Source: Megalobrama amblycephala
Lineage: Eukaryota; Chordata; Actinopteri; Cypriniformes; Xenocyprididae
Assembly: GCF_018812025.1 (NCBI RefSeq)
Contig: NC_063061.1
Location: forward strand, 7,482,711-7,546,710
Reading direction: 5' to 3'
DNA length: 64,000 bases
In this document: piece after piece, positions 34,927 through 44,959 of the stretch
Layout: each line of letters starts with the position of its first letter
How positions within the stretch are numbered: position 1 is the first letter of the stretch
Made by a program: the position numbers and the translations under genes
The notes under the pieces: model-generated
The model's database searches: none
Told to the model about the DNA's origin: nothing
Seen by the model: the letters and a program-made list of their open reading frames with translations, nothing else

Positions 34927-34944
34927 TGGTGGAGAATGCGGGCA
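34927..34944 (+). promoter_or_regulatory. Gmr1-B primer-binding site
   Basis: Two bases after the LTR the sequence TGGTGGAGAATGCGGGC begins with the TGG that pairs with the CCA end of a tRNA. The tRNA identity was not determined. Confidence 0.7.
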
Positions 34945-35003
34945 TGAGGTGAGCCTCGCATCGATACAGACAGTGCACTGGGCAGAAAGGAAACGACAAG
35001 AAG

Positions 35004-36740
35004 ATGGAGGAGGCCTTGACCGCCATTCTGCAAGCGCAAACCACACTGAATGCAGCCGTCACCGAGCTCTGCCGAAGGACTGAGGCACAGGGTAGGAGAC
35101 CTCAAGAATTTCTGACTAAAATGACTAGAGATGATGATGTGGAAACCTATCTTGATCTCTTTGAAAAGACGGCCCAACGAGAGAGGTGGCCTAGGGCAGA
35201 CTGGGCAAACCTGATTCTCCCTCTGCTAACCGGGGAGGCACAGAAGGCCTGCCGCGACCTAACTGTTCATGAAGCAACCAATTATGAAGTGGTGAAGAGA
35301 GCAATCCTCGCCCAGTATGGGCTAAGCCTGCCTGCCAAAGGCCAGCGGGTCCATAGCTGGGAATACCATGCAACACTTCCAGCACGAGCCCAAGTAACCA
35401 CCTTAACCCGCATGGTGAGAAGTTGGCTAGAGGAAGGAGATGGGCCACTAGCTGTAGAAAGAGTGGTGATCGATCGATGCATACGGGGCCTCCCTACAGA
35501 TGCAAAGAAGTATGTGGCTCAACAAGGACCACAGTCCGTAGATGCCTTAATTGCACTCCTGGAAAACCACCAGGTAACCGTGAGTTTGATGAAACCTGAG
35601 GTGAACAAAACCCCGTCTTGGAAACCGAGGCCAGAGCGAGAGTCTCCTAAGAAGTACCCCGAAGCAGCCCAAACAAGGCCCCTGAGAGCTCAAGGGAACT
35701 GGAGAGATGAGAGGCCTCTGCGAAATCCCGTTCCGCTCCGTTGCTTCACATGTGGAAGGGAGGGACACCTGGCTCGGGATTGCCCAGGCCGAGAGGAACT
35801 CATGCCCACGGCCAGTGCCTCAGATTCATCAAAAGCCCCCTGCCATTTCCTTACCACCTGCTGGGCCCATGAGGGGGCAGTTGCCCCTAGGGTCCCTGTC
35901 AAGATTGGGGGCAGGGACACAGAAGCTCTCATAGACTCGGGGAGTATGGTGACACTGATCCGACCAGAGTACGCAGGGCCGATCATGGGGAGCGAGATCT
36001 CTGTATCCTGTATTCACGGGGACACCCGGGACTATCAAACTACAAAAGTAAGCCTGGTCACTCCCCGGGGCCAGTTTCAAGTGCAAGCAGGGATTGTGGA
36101 ACACTTGCCAGTCCCGATCCTGATTGGCAGAGACTGTCAAGCATTTTCGGCCTATTGGACAGGCACAGCGGCAGACAGGAAGAGACCTACCCGGCGCAGG
36201 CGTAGAGATCATCTATCGGACCACCGGCCTTCTCGGACCACGGAAGAGATCACAGATGCAGAAGCAACCAGCCCTGAGGAACCCCTCAATGAGGTTGGAG
36301 GTGAGAAGGATCACTCTGGCCCCACGGCCACCGCCTCAGAAGATCCTGAAGGTGTACAGGTACTTGATGACATAGAATCCCATGAAGTGTTTTCTGAATT
36401 TCCCCCTGCAGAGACCCTCCAGGGAGGAAGGCTGGGTCGCTTCGGCTCTGCTCAATTGCAAGACCCGCTATTGAGCCAAGCATGGCGGAGTGCACAGGTG
36501 GTTGAAGGCCAGTTACAAACTGGGGTGAGTAGACTCAGTTATCCACATTTCATGGTAAAGAATAAGTTGTTGTATAGAATGGATTTGCGCAGGGCGGAAG
36601 TCGTGGAACAATTGCTGGTTCCCAAGTCATATACCTCTAAGGTGTTGTACTTAGCCCACACTCACCTGCTGGGAGGCCACTTGGGGGCCGAAAAGACCTA
36701 CGAAAGGATCCTCACACGGTTTCTATTGGCCCGGTGTTAA
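35004..36740 (+). CDS. Gmr1-B Gag-protease, running into the start of integrase
   Basis: The ATG at 35004 (aagATGG context) is the first after the PBS and starts MEEALTAILQAQTTLNAAV. Residues about 30-190 form a SCAN-like retroelement capsid (YLDLFEKTAQRERWPRADWA). A single zinc knuckle CFTCGREGHLARDC lies at residues 247-260 and would bind RNA. The aspartic protease has ALIDSGSMVTLI with the catalytic Asp at about residue 311, and VPILIGRD about 70 residues later. A low-complexity acidic linker follows. The C-terminus enters the integrase zinc domain (HLLGGHLGAEKTYERI), then goes out of frame and stops at 36740. The protein is 578 residues. Packaging and maturation roles are inferred from the family. 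The frame break falls inside a conserved domain, so it looks like a mutation and not a programmed gag-pol shift. Confidence 0.9.
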   Translation: MEEALTAILQAQTTLNAAVTELCRRTEAQGRRPQEFLTKMTRDDDVETYLDLFEKTAQRERWPRADWANLILPLLTGEAQKACRDLTVHEATNYEVVKRAILAQYGLSLPAKGQRVHSWEYHATLPARAQVTTLTRMVRSWLEEGDGPLAVERVVIDRCIRGLPTDAKKYVAQQGPQSVDALIALLENHQVTVSLMKPEVNKTPSWKPRPERESPKKYPEAAQTRPLRAQGNWRDERPLRNPVPLRCFTCGREGHLARDCPGREELMPTASASDSSKAPCHFLTTCWAHEGAVAPRVPVKIGGRDTEALIDSGSMVTLIRPEYAGPIMGSEISVSCIHGDTRDYQTTKVSLVTPRGQFQVQAGIVEHLPVPILIGRDCQAFSAYWTGTAADRKRPTRRRRRDHLSDHRPSRTTEEITDAEATSPEEPLNEVGGEKDHSGPTATASEDPEGVQVLDDIESHEVFSEFPPAETLQGGRLGRFGSAQLQDPLLSQAWRSAQVVEGQLQTGVSRLSYPHFMVKNKLLYRMDLRRAEVVEQLLVPKSYTSKVLYLAHTHLLGGHLGAEKTYERILTRFLLARC

Positions 36741-39486
36741 AAAGGCAGTTGAAGACTATTGTCGTCACTGCCCTGAATGTCAGCTTCACAGCCCCAAGGT
36801 AACATATCGAAATCCTCTTATTTCTCTGCCAATCATTGAGACCCCTTTCAGCAGGATTGCACTGGATATCGTGGGACCCCTACCAAAATCCAACCGGGGA
36901 CACCGATACATTCTGGTCATCCTTGATTACGCCACTCGATTCCCTGAAGCGGTCCCTCTCCGATCAGCCACCTCCAAGGCTGTGGCCAGAGAACTGATCC
37001 AACTCTTCAGCTGGGTGGGGATAGCAGATGAGATCCTTACAGACCAAGGCTCGTGCTTCATGTCTACTGTGATGAAAGAGACCTGCCGACAATTGAAGGT
37101 GAAGCAACTCAAAACCTCCATATTTCACCCCCAGACTGACGGGCTTGTAGAGAGGTTTAACAAAACTCTTAAACAAATGTTGAAGAAAGTTATTGATGTT
37201 GATGGGAAAAATTGGGATCAATTGCTACCATATGTCTTGTTCTCTGTTCGAGAAGTCCCACAGAGTTCCACTGGTTTCTCACCCTTTGAACTCCTCTATG
37301 GGCGACGACCTCGAGGAATGCTGGATCTCGCCAAGGAGAGCTGGGAACAGCAGCCCTCGCCACATCGCAGCCTCATTGAGCATGTCGAACAGATGCATGA
37401 CCGAATGGCAAGAGTCTGGCCAATCGTAAGGGAACACATGCAACAGGCCCAACAACAGCAGGCCAAGATATACAACCGTGGGGCACAGGTACGAGAGTTC
37501 CGTCCTGGAGAAAAGGTTTTAGTTTTAATCCCATCTAATGAATGCAAATTCCTGGCCAGGTGGCTGGGACCCTATGAAATTGTAGAGCGGATGGGCCCAG
37601 TTAACTACAGAGTACGCCAGATTGGCCGAAGGAAAGGCCACCAAATCTACCACGTTAACCTCTTAAAACCATGGCATGAACCTATCACCCCTCCACGTGA
37701 TGTCCTCACAGCCAGTATCCTTTCCCCTGTAACCCCTGAGGTGAAAATGGGTGACCAGCTATCTCCTAGGCAGAAGCAAGGGTTAAGAGAGCTTTTGTGG
37801 CGAAACCGGGATGTCTTCTCTGATCTTCCTGGACAGACCTCACTTATAGCCCATGATATAGTAACGGATCCAGGGAAGATTGTTAGACTTCGACCATATA
37901 GGATTCCAGAAGCTAAAAGAGAAGCCATCCGGAAGGAGGTAAAGAAAATGCTGGAGTTAGGAGTTCTGGAGGAATCCCAAAGTGCATGGTCAAGTCCCAT
38001 CGTCCTAGTACCAAAACCAGATGGAAGCATACGATTCTGCAACGACTACAGAAAATTAAATGAGATTTCCCAGTTTGACACTTACCCCATGCCAAGGATA
38101 GATGAGCTAATTGAACAATTGGGCCCTGCTCGGTTCATCACAACACTTGACTTGACCAAAGGATATTGGCAGGTACCTCTAACCCCTCAAGCCAAACCAA
38201 AGACTGCCTTCTCCACTCCTGATGGGGTCTTCCATTACCGGGTTCTTCCTTTTGGGGTCCATGGGGCACCTGCCACATTTCAAAGACTCATGGATAGAGT
38301 CCTCCGTCCCCACCAACAATATGCTGCTGCATATCTGGACGACATTGTTGTTCACAGCAAGAGTTGGGAAGAACATCTTCACCACCTAGAGGCTGTCTTA
38401 CAGGCGCTACGCTCAGCGGGCCTCACAGCAAACCCAAGTAAGTGTTCACTTGCCCAAGAAGAGGCCAACTACCTTGGGTACACGATTGGGAGAGGAAATG
38501 TGAAACCACAATCCAAGAAGATTGATTCCATTCTCACCTGGCCCCGACCTCAAACCAAGAAGCAGGTAAGAACCTTCCTTGGGCTAGTTGGTTATTACCG
38601 AATGTTTATCCCTGGCTTTGCCACAAAAGCAGCCCCCCTAACTGAACTGACCCGCAAGCACCTCTCAAACCAGGTGAAGTGGACCAAAGAAGCAGAGCAT
38701 GCCTTCATTGAGCTAAAGGAAGCGCTCTGTTGCGAACCCATCTTGCAAGCCCCAAACTTCAACACAACATTCGTTCTGCAAACGGATGCATCCGAAGTAG
38801 GAATTGGAGCTGTGTTGACCCAGTTGCAGGAAGGTATGGAACACCCACTTATGTTTATTAGCCGTAAGCTGCTACCCCATGAGAAGAATTATGCCACAAT
38901 TGAAAAAGAATGTCTTGCTGTTAAATGGGCTGTTGAAAAATTGAGATATTACCTGTTGGGTCGAAAATTCATCTTAGTAACTGATCATGCCCCGCTGAAA
39001 TGGATGTCCCAAAACAAAGGGAAAAATGCACGAATCACCCGCTGGTTTCTTCAGTTGCAGGACTTCCAGTTTGCAGTAGAACACCGGGCTGGGAACTCTC
39101 ATGCAAATGCTGATGCCATGTCCAGAAGGTATGACAACGCTGGGACGTGCGCTCCAAGCAGGAGCCTGGAGCTGGAAAAGGGGGTATGTGACAGCCATAA
39201 GGAAGCATGTCACCTGCAGCACCTTGGAGAGCACCAGCAGAGCCACTCAGGGACATTCAGGACCAGGGATAGCACCAACACAGGTGTGCAGAGTTTCCCT
39301 TTTGACAGGGGCCCTCAGCTGCAGGCTGTTGGGCCTAATCAGCAGCCACATAAAAAGAGAACAACAAAGTCACAGAGGAGGGGAGCAGGGGAGGTGAACA
39401 GACGCATTGTGCTGAGCGTTCTTCAGCCCAGGGCCTGGACAAGTGCTACCCAAGACGAGCTTGTGAGGAAAGAAGGACGTGAGTAG
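36724..39486 (+). CDS. Gmr1-B integrase-RT-RNase H polyprotein part
   Basis: This frame opens where the previous one leaves the conserved pattern and continues the integrase zinc domain (CRHCPECQLHSPKV). The catalytic core has ALDIVGPLP (Asp at 36865), EILTDQGSCFM and DGLVERFNKTLKQ. A GPY-type C-terminal module follows (WLGPYEIVERMGPVNYRV); there is no chromodomain. RT comes next with FCNDYRKLNEI, YPMPRIDELIEQL, LDLTKGYWQVPL and the AAYLDDIVVHS catalytic box (about 38330-38360). RNase H has LQTDASEVGIGAVL, YATIEKECLAV and VTDHAPLKWM. The frame has no natural start: the first in-frame candidate is a GTG at 36871, inside the integrase core. It stays open through the polypurine tract and 300 bp of the 3' LTR, adding about 100 low-complexity residues. 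Confidence 0.9.
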   Translation, partial: YWPGVKKAVEDYCRHCPECQLHSPKVTYRNPLISLPIIETPFSRIALDIVGPLPKSNRGHRYILVILDYATRFPEAVPLRSATSKAVARELIQLFSWVGIADEILTDQGSCFMSTVMKETCRQLKVKQLKTSIFHPQTDGLVERFNKTLKQMLKKVIDVDGKNWDQLLPYVLFSVREVPQSSTGFSPFELLYGRRPRGMLDLAKESWEQQPSPHRSLIEHVEQMHDRMARVWPIVREHMQQAQQQQAKIYNRGAQVREFRPGEKVLVLIPSNECKFLARWLGPYEIVERMGPVNYRVRQIGRRKGHQIYHVNLLKPWHEPITPPRDVLTASILSPVTPEVKMGDQLSPRQKQGLRELLWRNRDVFSDLPGQTSLIAHDIVTDPGKIVRLRPYRIPEAKREAIRKEVKKMLELGVLEESQSAWSSPIVLVPKPDGSIRFCNDYRKLNEISQFDTYPMPRIDELIEQLGPARFITTLDLTKGYWQVPLTPQAKPKTAFSTPDGVFHYRVLPFGVHGAPATFQRLMDRVLRPHQQYAAAYLDDIVVHSKSWEEHLHHLEAVLQALRSAGLTANPSKCSLAQEEANYLGYTIGRGNVKPQSKKIDSILTWPRPQTKKQVRTFLGLVGYYRMFIPGFATKAAPLTELTRKHLSNQVKWTKEAEHAFIELKEALCCEPILQAPNFNTTFVLQTDASEVGIGAVLTQLQEGMEHPLMFISRKLLPHEKNYATIEKECLAVKWAVEKLRYYLLGRKFILVTDHAPLKWMSQNKGKNARITRWFLQLQDFQFAVEHRAGNSHANADAMSRRYDNAGTCAPSRSLELEKGVCDSHKEACHLQHLGEHQQSHSGTFRTRDSTNTGVQSFPFDRGPQLQAVGPNQQPHKKRTTKSQRRGAGEVNRRIVLSVLQPRAWTSATQDELVRKEGRE
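39172..39186 (+). promoter_or_regulatory. Gmr1-B polypurine tract
   Basis: TGGAAAAGGGGGTA lies immediately before the 3' LTR and is the expected primer site for plus-strand DNA synthesis. It is also inside the open pol frame. Confidence 0.75.
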
Positions 39487-39726
39487 TCTGCAGTACAGAG
39501 ACTAATCCTATATCTCTTCTGCCTTTTCCCCAGACATAATTTGATCCCAAAAAGAAAGAAAGAAGGAAGAAGAGCTGCCTGAGTTACAGTTTCTCCCCAT
39601 TCCCCTCTCCTACAACGTTTGAATAAATAAAGAAAGTTTAAGTTGGATGCACTGAAAGACTGCCTGGTGGACTCTTTGCTTTATCCTGTTAAGTTTAAAT
39701 CCCCTATCTTGACCGTGAAGGGTACA
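39187..39726 (+). repeat. Gmr1-B 3' LTR
   Basis: The 540-bp LTR matches the 5' LTR with no difference that I can see. It ends AAGGGTACA and is followed by ATAT. Confidence 0.93.
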
Positions 39727-40190
39727 ATATACAATTGAGTCCAAAACTGTATAAAAATAATCAACTCTTCCACCGGCAAAACAAAAATAAATAAATAAAT
39801 AAATAAATAAATAAATGAATAAACAAAATGCTGACACGTATCCACAATACACAGTTTCACAGAGGAAAATAACAGGTTGAATCGTTTTCGGCACTACAAT
39901 TGCATGCTCACGCATCGGCCTACCGAAAGACTACGCTCACGCATCGGCCTACCGAATGAATCTTCAGACACTCTTTTATACTGTTTCCTCCTCCCCTATT
40001 AGAGTCAACCACAGGGGGTGTATTAAATTTTACAGTGCTCAAGTACTACATAAACTCGCACCCACAAACCACATCAAACATAAATAAACCCATAAAATGC
40101 ATATCATCATCACATAATATTCTTTAAAGACATAAATTAACATAAACATAACAACATTTCCCACAACATTTCCCACAACACATAGTATCC
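39727..40190 (-). repeat. LTR-like minus-strand sequence interrupted by Gmr1-B
   Basis: On the minus strand the sequence starts near TGTTGTGGGAAATG, has a CAGTATAAAAGAGTG TATA box (about 39969-39983) and, after crossing the Gmr1-B insertion, an AATAAAA signal near 34345-34351. Promoter, short transcribed part and poly(A) signal in this order suggest an old LTR. A 31-bp direct repeat (CTCACGCATCGGCCTACCGA) lies at 39907-39957 and an (AAAT)n run at 39787-39818. Ends could not be fixed. Confidence 0.4.
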
Positions 40191-40229
40191 TCCGTTCCGG
40201 GTGGCGTGATTATTACGGAGATGTGACAG

Positions 40230-40325
40230 AATGCTATAAATAGCCCTCGAAACCAACAATCACATTTAATCTCCATCTCTTCCGCACCCCGATTCACCCG
40301 AAACACATATCGACTAACAGGTAAA
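40230..40325 (+). promoter_or_regulatory. Possible plus-strand TATA promoter with short first exon
   Basis: GCTATAAATAGCCCTCG near 40233-40249 is a good TATA box. About 70 bp downstream, CTAACAGGTAAATATCC has the form of a splice donor. No downstream coding exon was recognised, so this could be repeat-borne. Confidence 0.3.
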
Positions 40326-41330
40326 TATCCTTGAATGTATATGTATGCGTGTGTATGCAAGGTGCATTTATTGTAGGGTCAATGAGTATGTTGTGTTTGA
40401 ACTAACAAGTGCTATGAGTCTCGTGTGCACCCGGACCATAGCAGTAACAGAGGAGCGGCAAATTAGAATGTGTGTGTGCGTGTCAGAGCCAGTGCCATGC
40501 TGCTGCCAGATCAGGTCTCCCTCTTTACAGTGTACGAAATTCGGTACATACATGTAACGTCCCATTACTTACAAAAAAGTCTCTTGAAGCGAAGCCCTAA
40601 ACGCAACAGGAAGTCAGCCATTTTTAATTTCCTGTGTGATTTTTGTGCAGTTTTTGCCATTTTCAAGCCTCATACTTTAACAAACTCCTCCTACAGTTTT
40701 AATCCGATCATATTCAAATTTGGTTTGTTTAATCATAAGGCCTGTGCGATGGGAAATTGTGAAGATCTTGAGTTTTTGTCAAAGGGCATGTCCCTGGCGG
40801 CCTGACAAAGTTCGATGTTTCGACCATGAAACAGGCAAACAATAATTAGAGTCCTGCCCTGAACACATCTACAAGACAATATTCAGTTATAATAATAGCT
40901 CCAACAACAGGAACTGTCATTTTTAACAATGTGATGCACTACTAGCAACATACTAAAATATGCAATTGAGTACTAAACATGCTAGAAACATTCTAAGTCA
41001 TGCTTGCAACACCTAGCTGAGTGCTAAAGCATGCTATTATCATCATGAAACAGGAAGTTGTTGTAACTCAAGTATACAATGTCAGATCTGCCCCAAACGT
41101 CACGTTTCATAAGAGTCCTGGCCTGAAGACATCTACAAGCAAATATTAAATTAGCCAGGAACTGTGGTGCATCAAAATGTCTTTGCCATAATTTCTCCAC
41201 TATTTATTCGCTTAAATGAATATCGCCCACTGTTCACAGTTTTCCGAAGGCCACCGGGGGGCGGTGAGCCAGGGTGCGAAGGTCCTTTCATCGCTGCTTG
41301 CAGCTTTAATTATTATTATTATTTATTTAT
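40326..41330 (+). repeat. ATT/GGGCCC cyprinid repeat, right part
   Basis: Segments such as AGGAAGTCAGCCATTTTTAA, CCTGACAAAGTTCGATGTTT and the end TTTCATCGCTGCTTGCAGCT followed by (ATT)n are typical of this high-copy family. Its left part is upstream of Gmr1-B. Confidence 0.55.
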
Positions 41331-42905
41331 TTACTATTACTCGATTTTCTTTTGAGACATTGTTTGACTGCTACTCCTCCTGGAGCTTAATGCTTAAAGC
41401 ACCAACCTCGGCTCAGATTGTTCTGACTTGCACAGCTATATTTTCTATATTTTCTAACCAATCAGACCTACGGGTTTGTATGATCAAACTCCAAAATCCC
41501 AAAGACTTTTATTGTCTGAAAAAATGAAGGCTGTAATTCTAATTTTGTCCATTAGAGGGGACCTCAGGATAAGAAATATTTGAAGTCCTCCATTTACTAT
41601 CCATTTCTATCAGTTAACAAATGTTGTCTGGATACTCATTATTGATTGGGAGAATGCACATTTAAACAGATTATTGCACAAGTGAATAGCCATTCTAAAC
41701 TAACACACTGCTGCCTTGTAGCACACATACACATGCAGACAGTCCCTGCAGACTCAACTGAAGAGTTTATAATTCGCTAAGCAGCATTTTAAACCTTAAT
41801 CTACCATGCAGTTAATGTAAAAATAGTCGCTAGAATTACAAAAGCTCACAAGGATCACATTTTGTCTTAGTGAAAGTCTAACAAGAAGTGTAACTGCTTT
41901 CTGCCAACATGTCTGTAAGATATGGTGCTTAAAACATCTGTAATGACTTGCACATGGAACAATTTATTGGTTTCACTCATATGTTTAAATGCCATTGTCA
42001 CTCCTGAATCTTCGCAGTGTGTACGTTGTCTTTCCCCCTCTTAGCAGCTAATAATTAAATAAATAAATAAATAAAGCCTTTATTTAAATTGCAAATTTAT
42101 TATACTCAGGAATTGATCAAAGAGTGATCACTCAATAGAGATGCCAATCAGTTCAGTTCAGCAGAAGCTCAACAGATTTCTGCATGGATGACTTTTCCGG
42201 CAGTTCGCCCTGTCCACTCACCCACACTGTTTACATGGCTTCACACACTGCTCAAACTCAAAGCAATTCCTACAAATGTTAAAATGTTTTCTTTACAACT
42301 TGCTAAAGCTACCTAAAAGCCCCTTTTCGCAGGGGCTGCTTCCATCAGCATTGATTCAGGTCAATGAATCCTCAATTTAACATAAAAAGAAATTCAGCTT
42401 TTCCTGAGGTGTAAATGTGTCTTTGCCACGTTTATTAAACTTGCTATTTCGCAGTATACAGCCTATAAGTATAAGTACTGTATTCATATTTTGTTCTATT
42501 TGCAGGGCTCCATATACAAACTGTCATTCCGATTCAAGCTTTTTCCTATGCATAATCCACTTCCCAAACCAATTTCAGATTAACCTAGGCATTGCACTGA
42601 AAACATAAAGTCCAAACATCATTGGGTTATGTTGAAATTTTACTTGTGCATTCATGTATACCTTAGTAGGTAAGTTTCAGACTGTCCTCCAAAAAAACAA
42701 ACAAAAAAACAACAACCCTATAGGTCGTTTTTCAAGCACCTTATTATGACCTATATTTACATTTTAAAGCCATGCACCCTCTAGCTGGCATAAAAATAAT
42801 GACAGTGTTGTGTTACATCTGTCGTCATGAAATGACGTATGACTGTCGTTACCAATCAAAATGCGTGTTGATTTAAATTCAATGTGTGGACTTTTTACAC
42901 CATTT
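41331..42905. other. Unassigned AT-rich stretch
   Basis: I found no gene or terminal repeat. A short (AAAT)n run lies at about 42055-42076. Confidence 0.3.
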
Positions 42906-43696
42906 CGTCGCTGCCCGATGAAACTCACGTATGTCCAAAACGGTTACTTTTCAGGAAGTGAAAAAAACACCGTATTTCAAAAGCAGTTGAATGTAGCGTT
43001 GTCATACTTGGTACGGCACCTTTACATGTAACCATATTCTTGCCAGTGTAATGATATAATCCACATTTGACCAAAATTGAGTTTAAATGGACATGCGTGC
43101 ATATTTTACAGTAACGGTGGTCGATACGCGTTCTTCTGATCATTAATTAGAATGGCCAAGTAGCGTTTCATATTGACAGATGAATACACTCAGTTTATTA
43201 AATAGCCTATGTCTTAGTTTATTAAATACGCTTAGTTTATTTAATATTAATTATAAATTTATTAAATGTCTCTTGCAAACTATGAAGGGACAATGAATCA
43301 ATACACTTACATGGTAATGCTAGACAGATACTTTTGTCACTCCTAGACCTACGTCTGGCGTCAGGGGGGAAACGTTTACTTGAGAACAGTTGTCAAAAAC
43401 AAACGTTTGCTGATACTTTACCTCACAGTGTTATTCGGCTATCCAGTGCTGAGCTTCGATGAAACTTCACGAGACCGGCGAGATGCTTTCACAGGGCGGG
43501 AGATACGCGGGGTGATTGACAGCTTTGACACCAAATGGATATACGTGAAAATCAGATGACATGATTTCTCAACTTTTCATTGGCCATTTAGATATGTGAA
43601 GCATACTGTATACGGAAATGAACCTGGACATTCAATCCGTCGAAAAATCTCAAAATCGGCAAAATGGACATACGTGGTTTTCATCGGACAGCGACG
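42906..43696. mobile_element. 791-bp TIR element, ATTT duplication, unknown family
   Basis: The left end CGTCGCTGCCCGATGAAACT and the inverted right end CGTCGCTGTCCGATGAAAAC match over about 31 bp with three mismatches (continuing through CACGTATGTCCA). ATTT occurs on both sides (42902-42905 and 43697-43700). The interior is non-coding. Confidence 0.7.
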
Positions 43697-43810
43697 ATTT
43701 GTCCTATTTCCATTTAGCAAAACTCATTTTTTTTTATTAATGACTACGCCGACCCCACCTCTAAACCTACCCTAAGTGATTTATAGGGCATATACACTTT
43801 ATGAGCACAT

Positions 43811-43899
43811 GCGTTCCCTGGGATCGAACCCACAATTGTATGATCACATGATTGCATATTGTTATATATTGCAATGCTCTGCCAATTGAGCTACGCGAA
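43811..43899 (-). repeat. tRNA-like sequence (SINE head or tRNA pseudogene)
   Basis: On the minus strand TAGCTCAATTGGCAGAGCA fits a polymerase III A box and D arm, and GGGTTCGATCC fits a B box and T loop, about 40 bp apart. The anticodon arm is expanded and AT-rich, and the acceptor stem pairs poorly, so it is not a functional tRNA gene. It sits in a larger repeat with adjoining CTAAACCTACCCTAAGTG sequence. Confidence 0.6.
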
Positions 43900-43931
43900 A
43901 CCCGAAATATGACGCAGATAAAAGGGAACAA

Positions 43932-44083
43932 TGCATTAAAATGAAAATGGCCTGTTGTTGATAGGGGCGCAACTTTAGCAAACGCTTCTATGGGTCGTAT
44001 TTCATGCATTAAAATGAAAGTGTCCTGTTTTTTCTATAGGGGCGCAACTTTAGTAAACGCTCCTATGGGTCGTATTTCAGGGA
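43932..44083. repeat. 74-bp tandem duplication
   Basis: A unit with GCATTAAAATGAAA, GGGGCGCAACTTTAG and TATGGGTCGTATTTCA occurs twice in tandem with several differences. Confidence 0.75.
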
Positions 44084-44959
44084 AGTGACAAACAACCTAT
44101 ATAGGCGTATTGGTTGGAGAACATGTTGGCAAGTTTGTATATATTGCATGTACATAAACAGCACACATTAAGTATGTAGAATTCTGTTAATAGAAATGGA
44201 GAAGATTTCCTCCATTTTGTCCATTGTGTAGAAAATCCATCCTTTGTGGCTTCAATCCACATGGCAAAACTGGTTTGGTGAGTCTAGGAGTCTGTGGTCA
44301 TTCACACCTTGGTCTCAGGACTGAGAGACTGGGGTGAACAATGGTGCAAATGGTGATGAGATGATAATGTTTTCATTCTTCCCTTCCACAAATGGTACCT
44401 GACAATTGTCTTTGCAGGCTTATCTCCAAGCCCATCTAGTTCCTTTTTTTTGTGGAACTTCTTTTGGAGGTGTAAGTTTTAGAGTCCTATCATTTTCATC
44501 ATGGCAGAATCATGGACTCCTGTTGTGATAAGGGGAGTATGCCCTCATGTTTGCCTGCTGATCACTACAGAGTGAAGTCCAGTGCTTGAACCTTGTTTCA
44601 AAAGAGTCAGTTCAGAACCCTTTTTTTTCTTCCCTTTTTTTTCTTCTCTCTCTCGTTTATGTGTTAAACATACAGCTATAGACTACTTGCACAACGACTT
44701 CTGCAATCTACTTGTTTACAGTTTGGGTGTTTCCAGTAACGGCGGTCAGCGCACCAACATACAAAGAATGTAGATTGTAGATTATTACTAGATTATTACT
44801 ATGTTCTAAGGCTGTAAACTTTTAAAACAATGAATTATTTGTGTTAACATTAATTATCCTCAACCTGCTGAAAATGTTTCCAATAAATGTATTTCCATTC
44901 CAAAAATGTTTCTCCATTTGTCTGTCTAACGTTTTCTTCTCAGTCCAAGCAGTGTTATC
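44084..44959. other. Unassigned stretch
   Basis: Nothing definable was seen apart from short T- and CT-rich patches near 44620-44655. Confidence 0.3.

Larger units (their letters stand above)
34385..39726 (+). mobile_element. Gmr1-B: young Ty3-like retrotransposon, order gag-PR-INT-RT-RH
   Basis: Two 540-bp LTRs, identical as far as I can compare by eye, bound a 4.26-kb interior. ATAT precedes the left LTR and follows the right, a likely target duplication. PBS at 34927, gag ATG at 35004 and polypurine tract before 39187 are all in place. Coding order is capsid, zinc knuckle, protease, integrase, RT, RNase H. Integrase before RT is the diagnostic feature of the Gmr1 group. Only one frame break (about 36720) was found. 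Identical LTRs imply a very recent insertion. Confidence 0.93.

Noticed and set aside
35191..36495. Several long minus-strand frames across Gmr1-B gag and protease
   Set aside because: They are shadows of the sense coding sequence in a GC-richer region and carry no domain signature.
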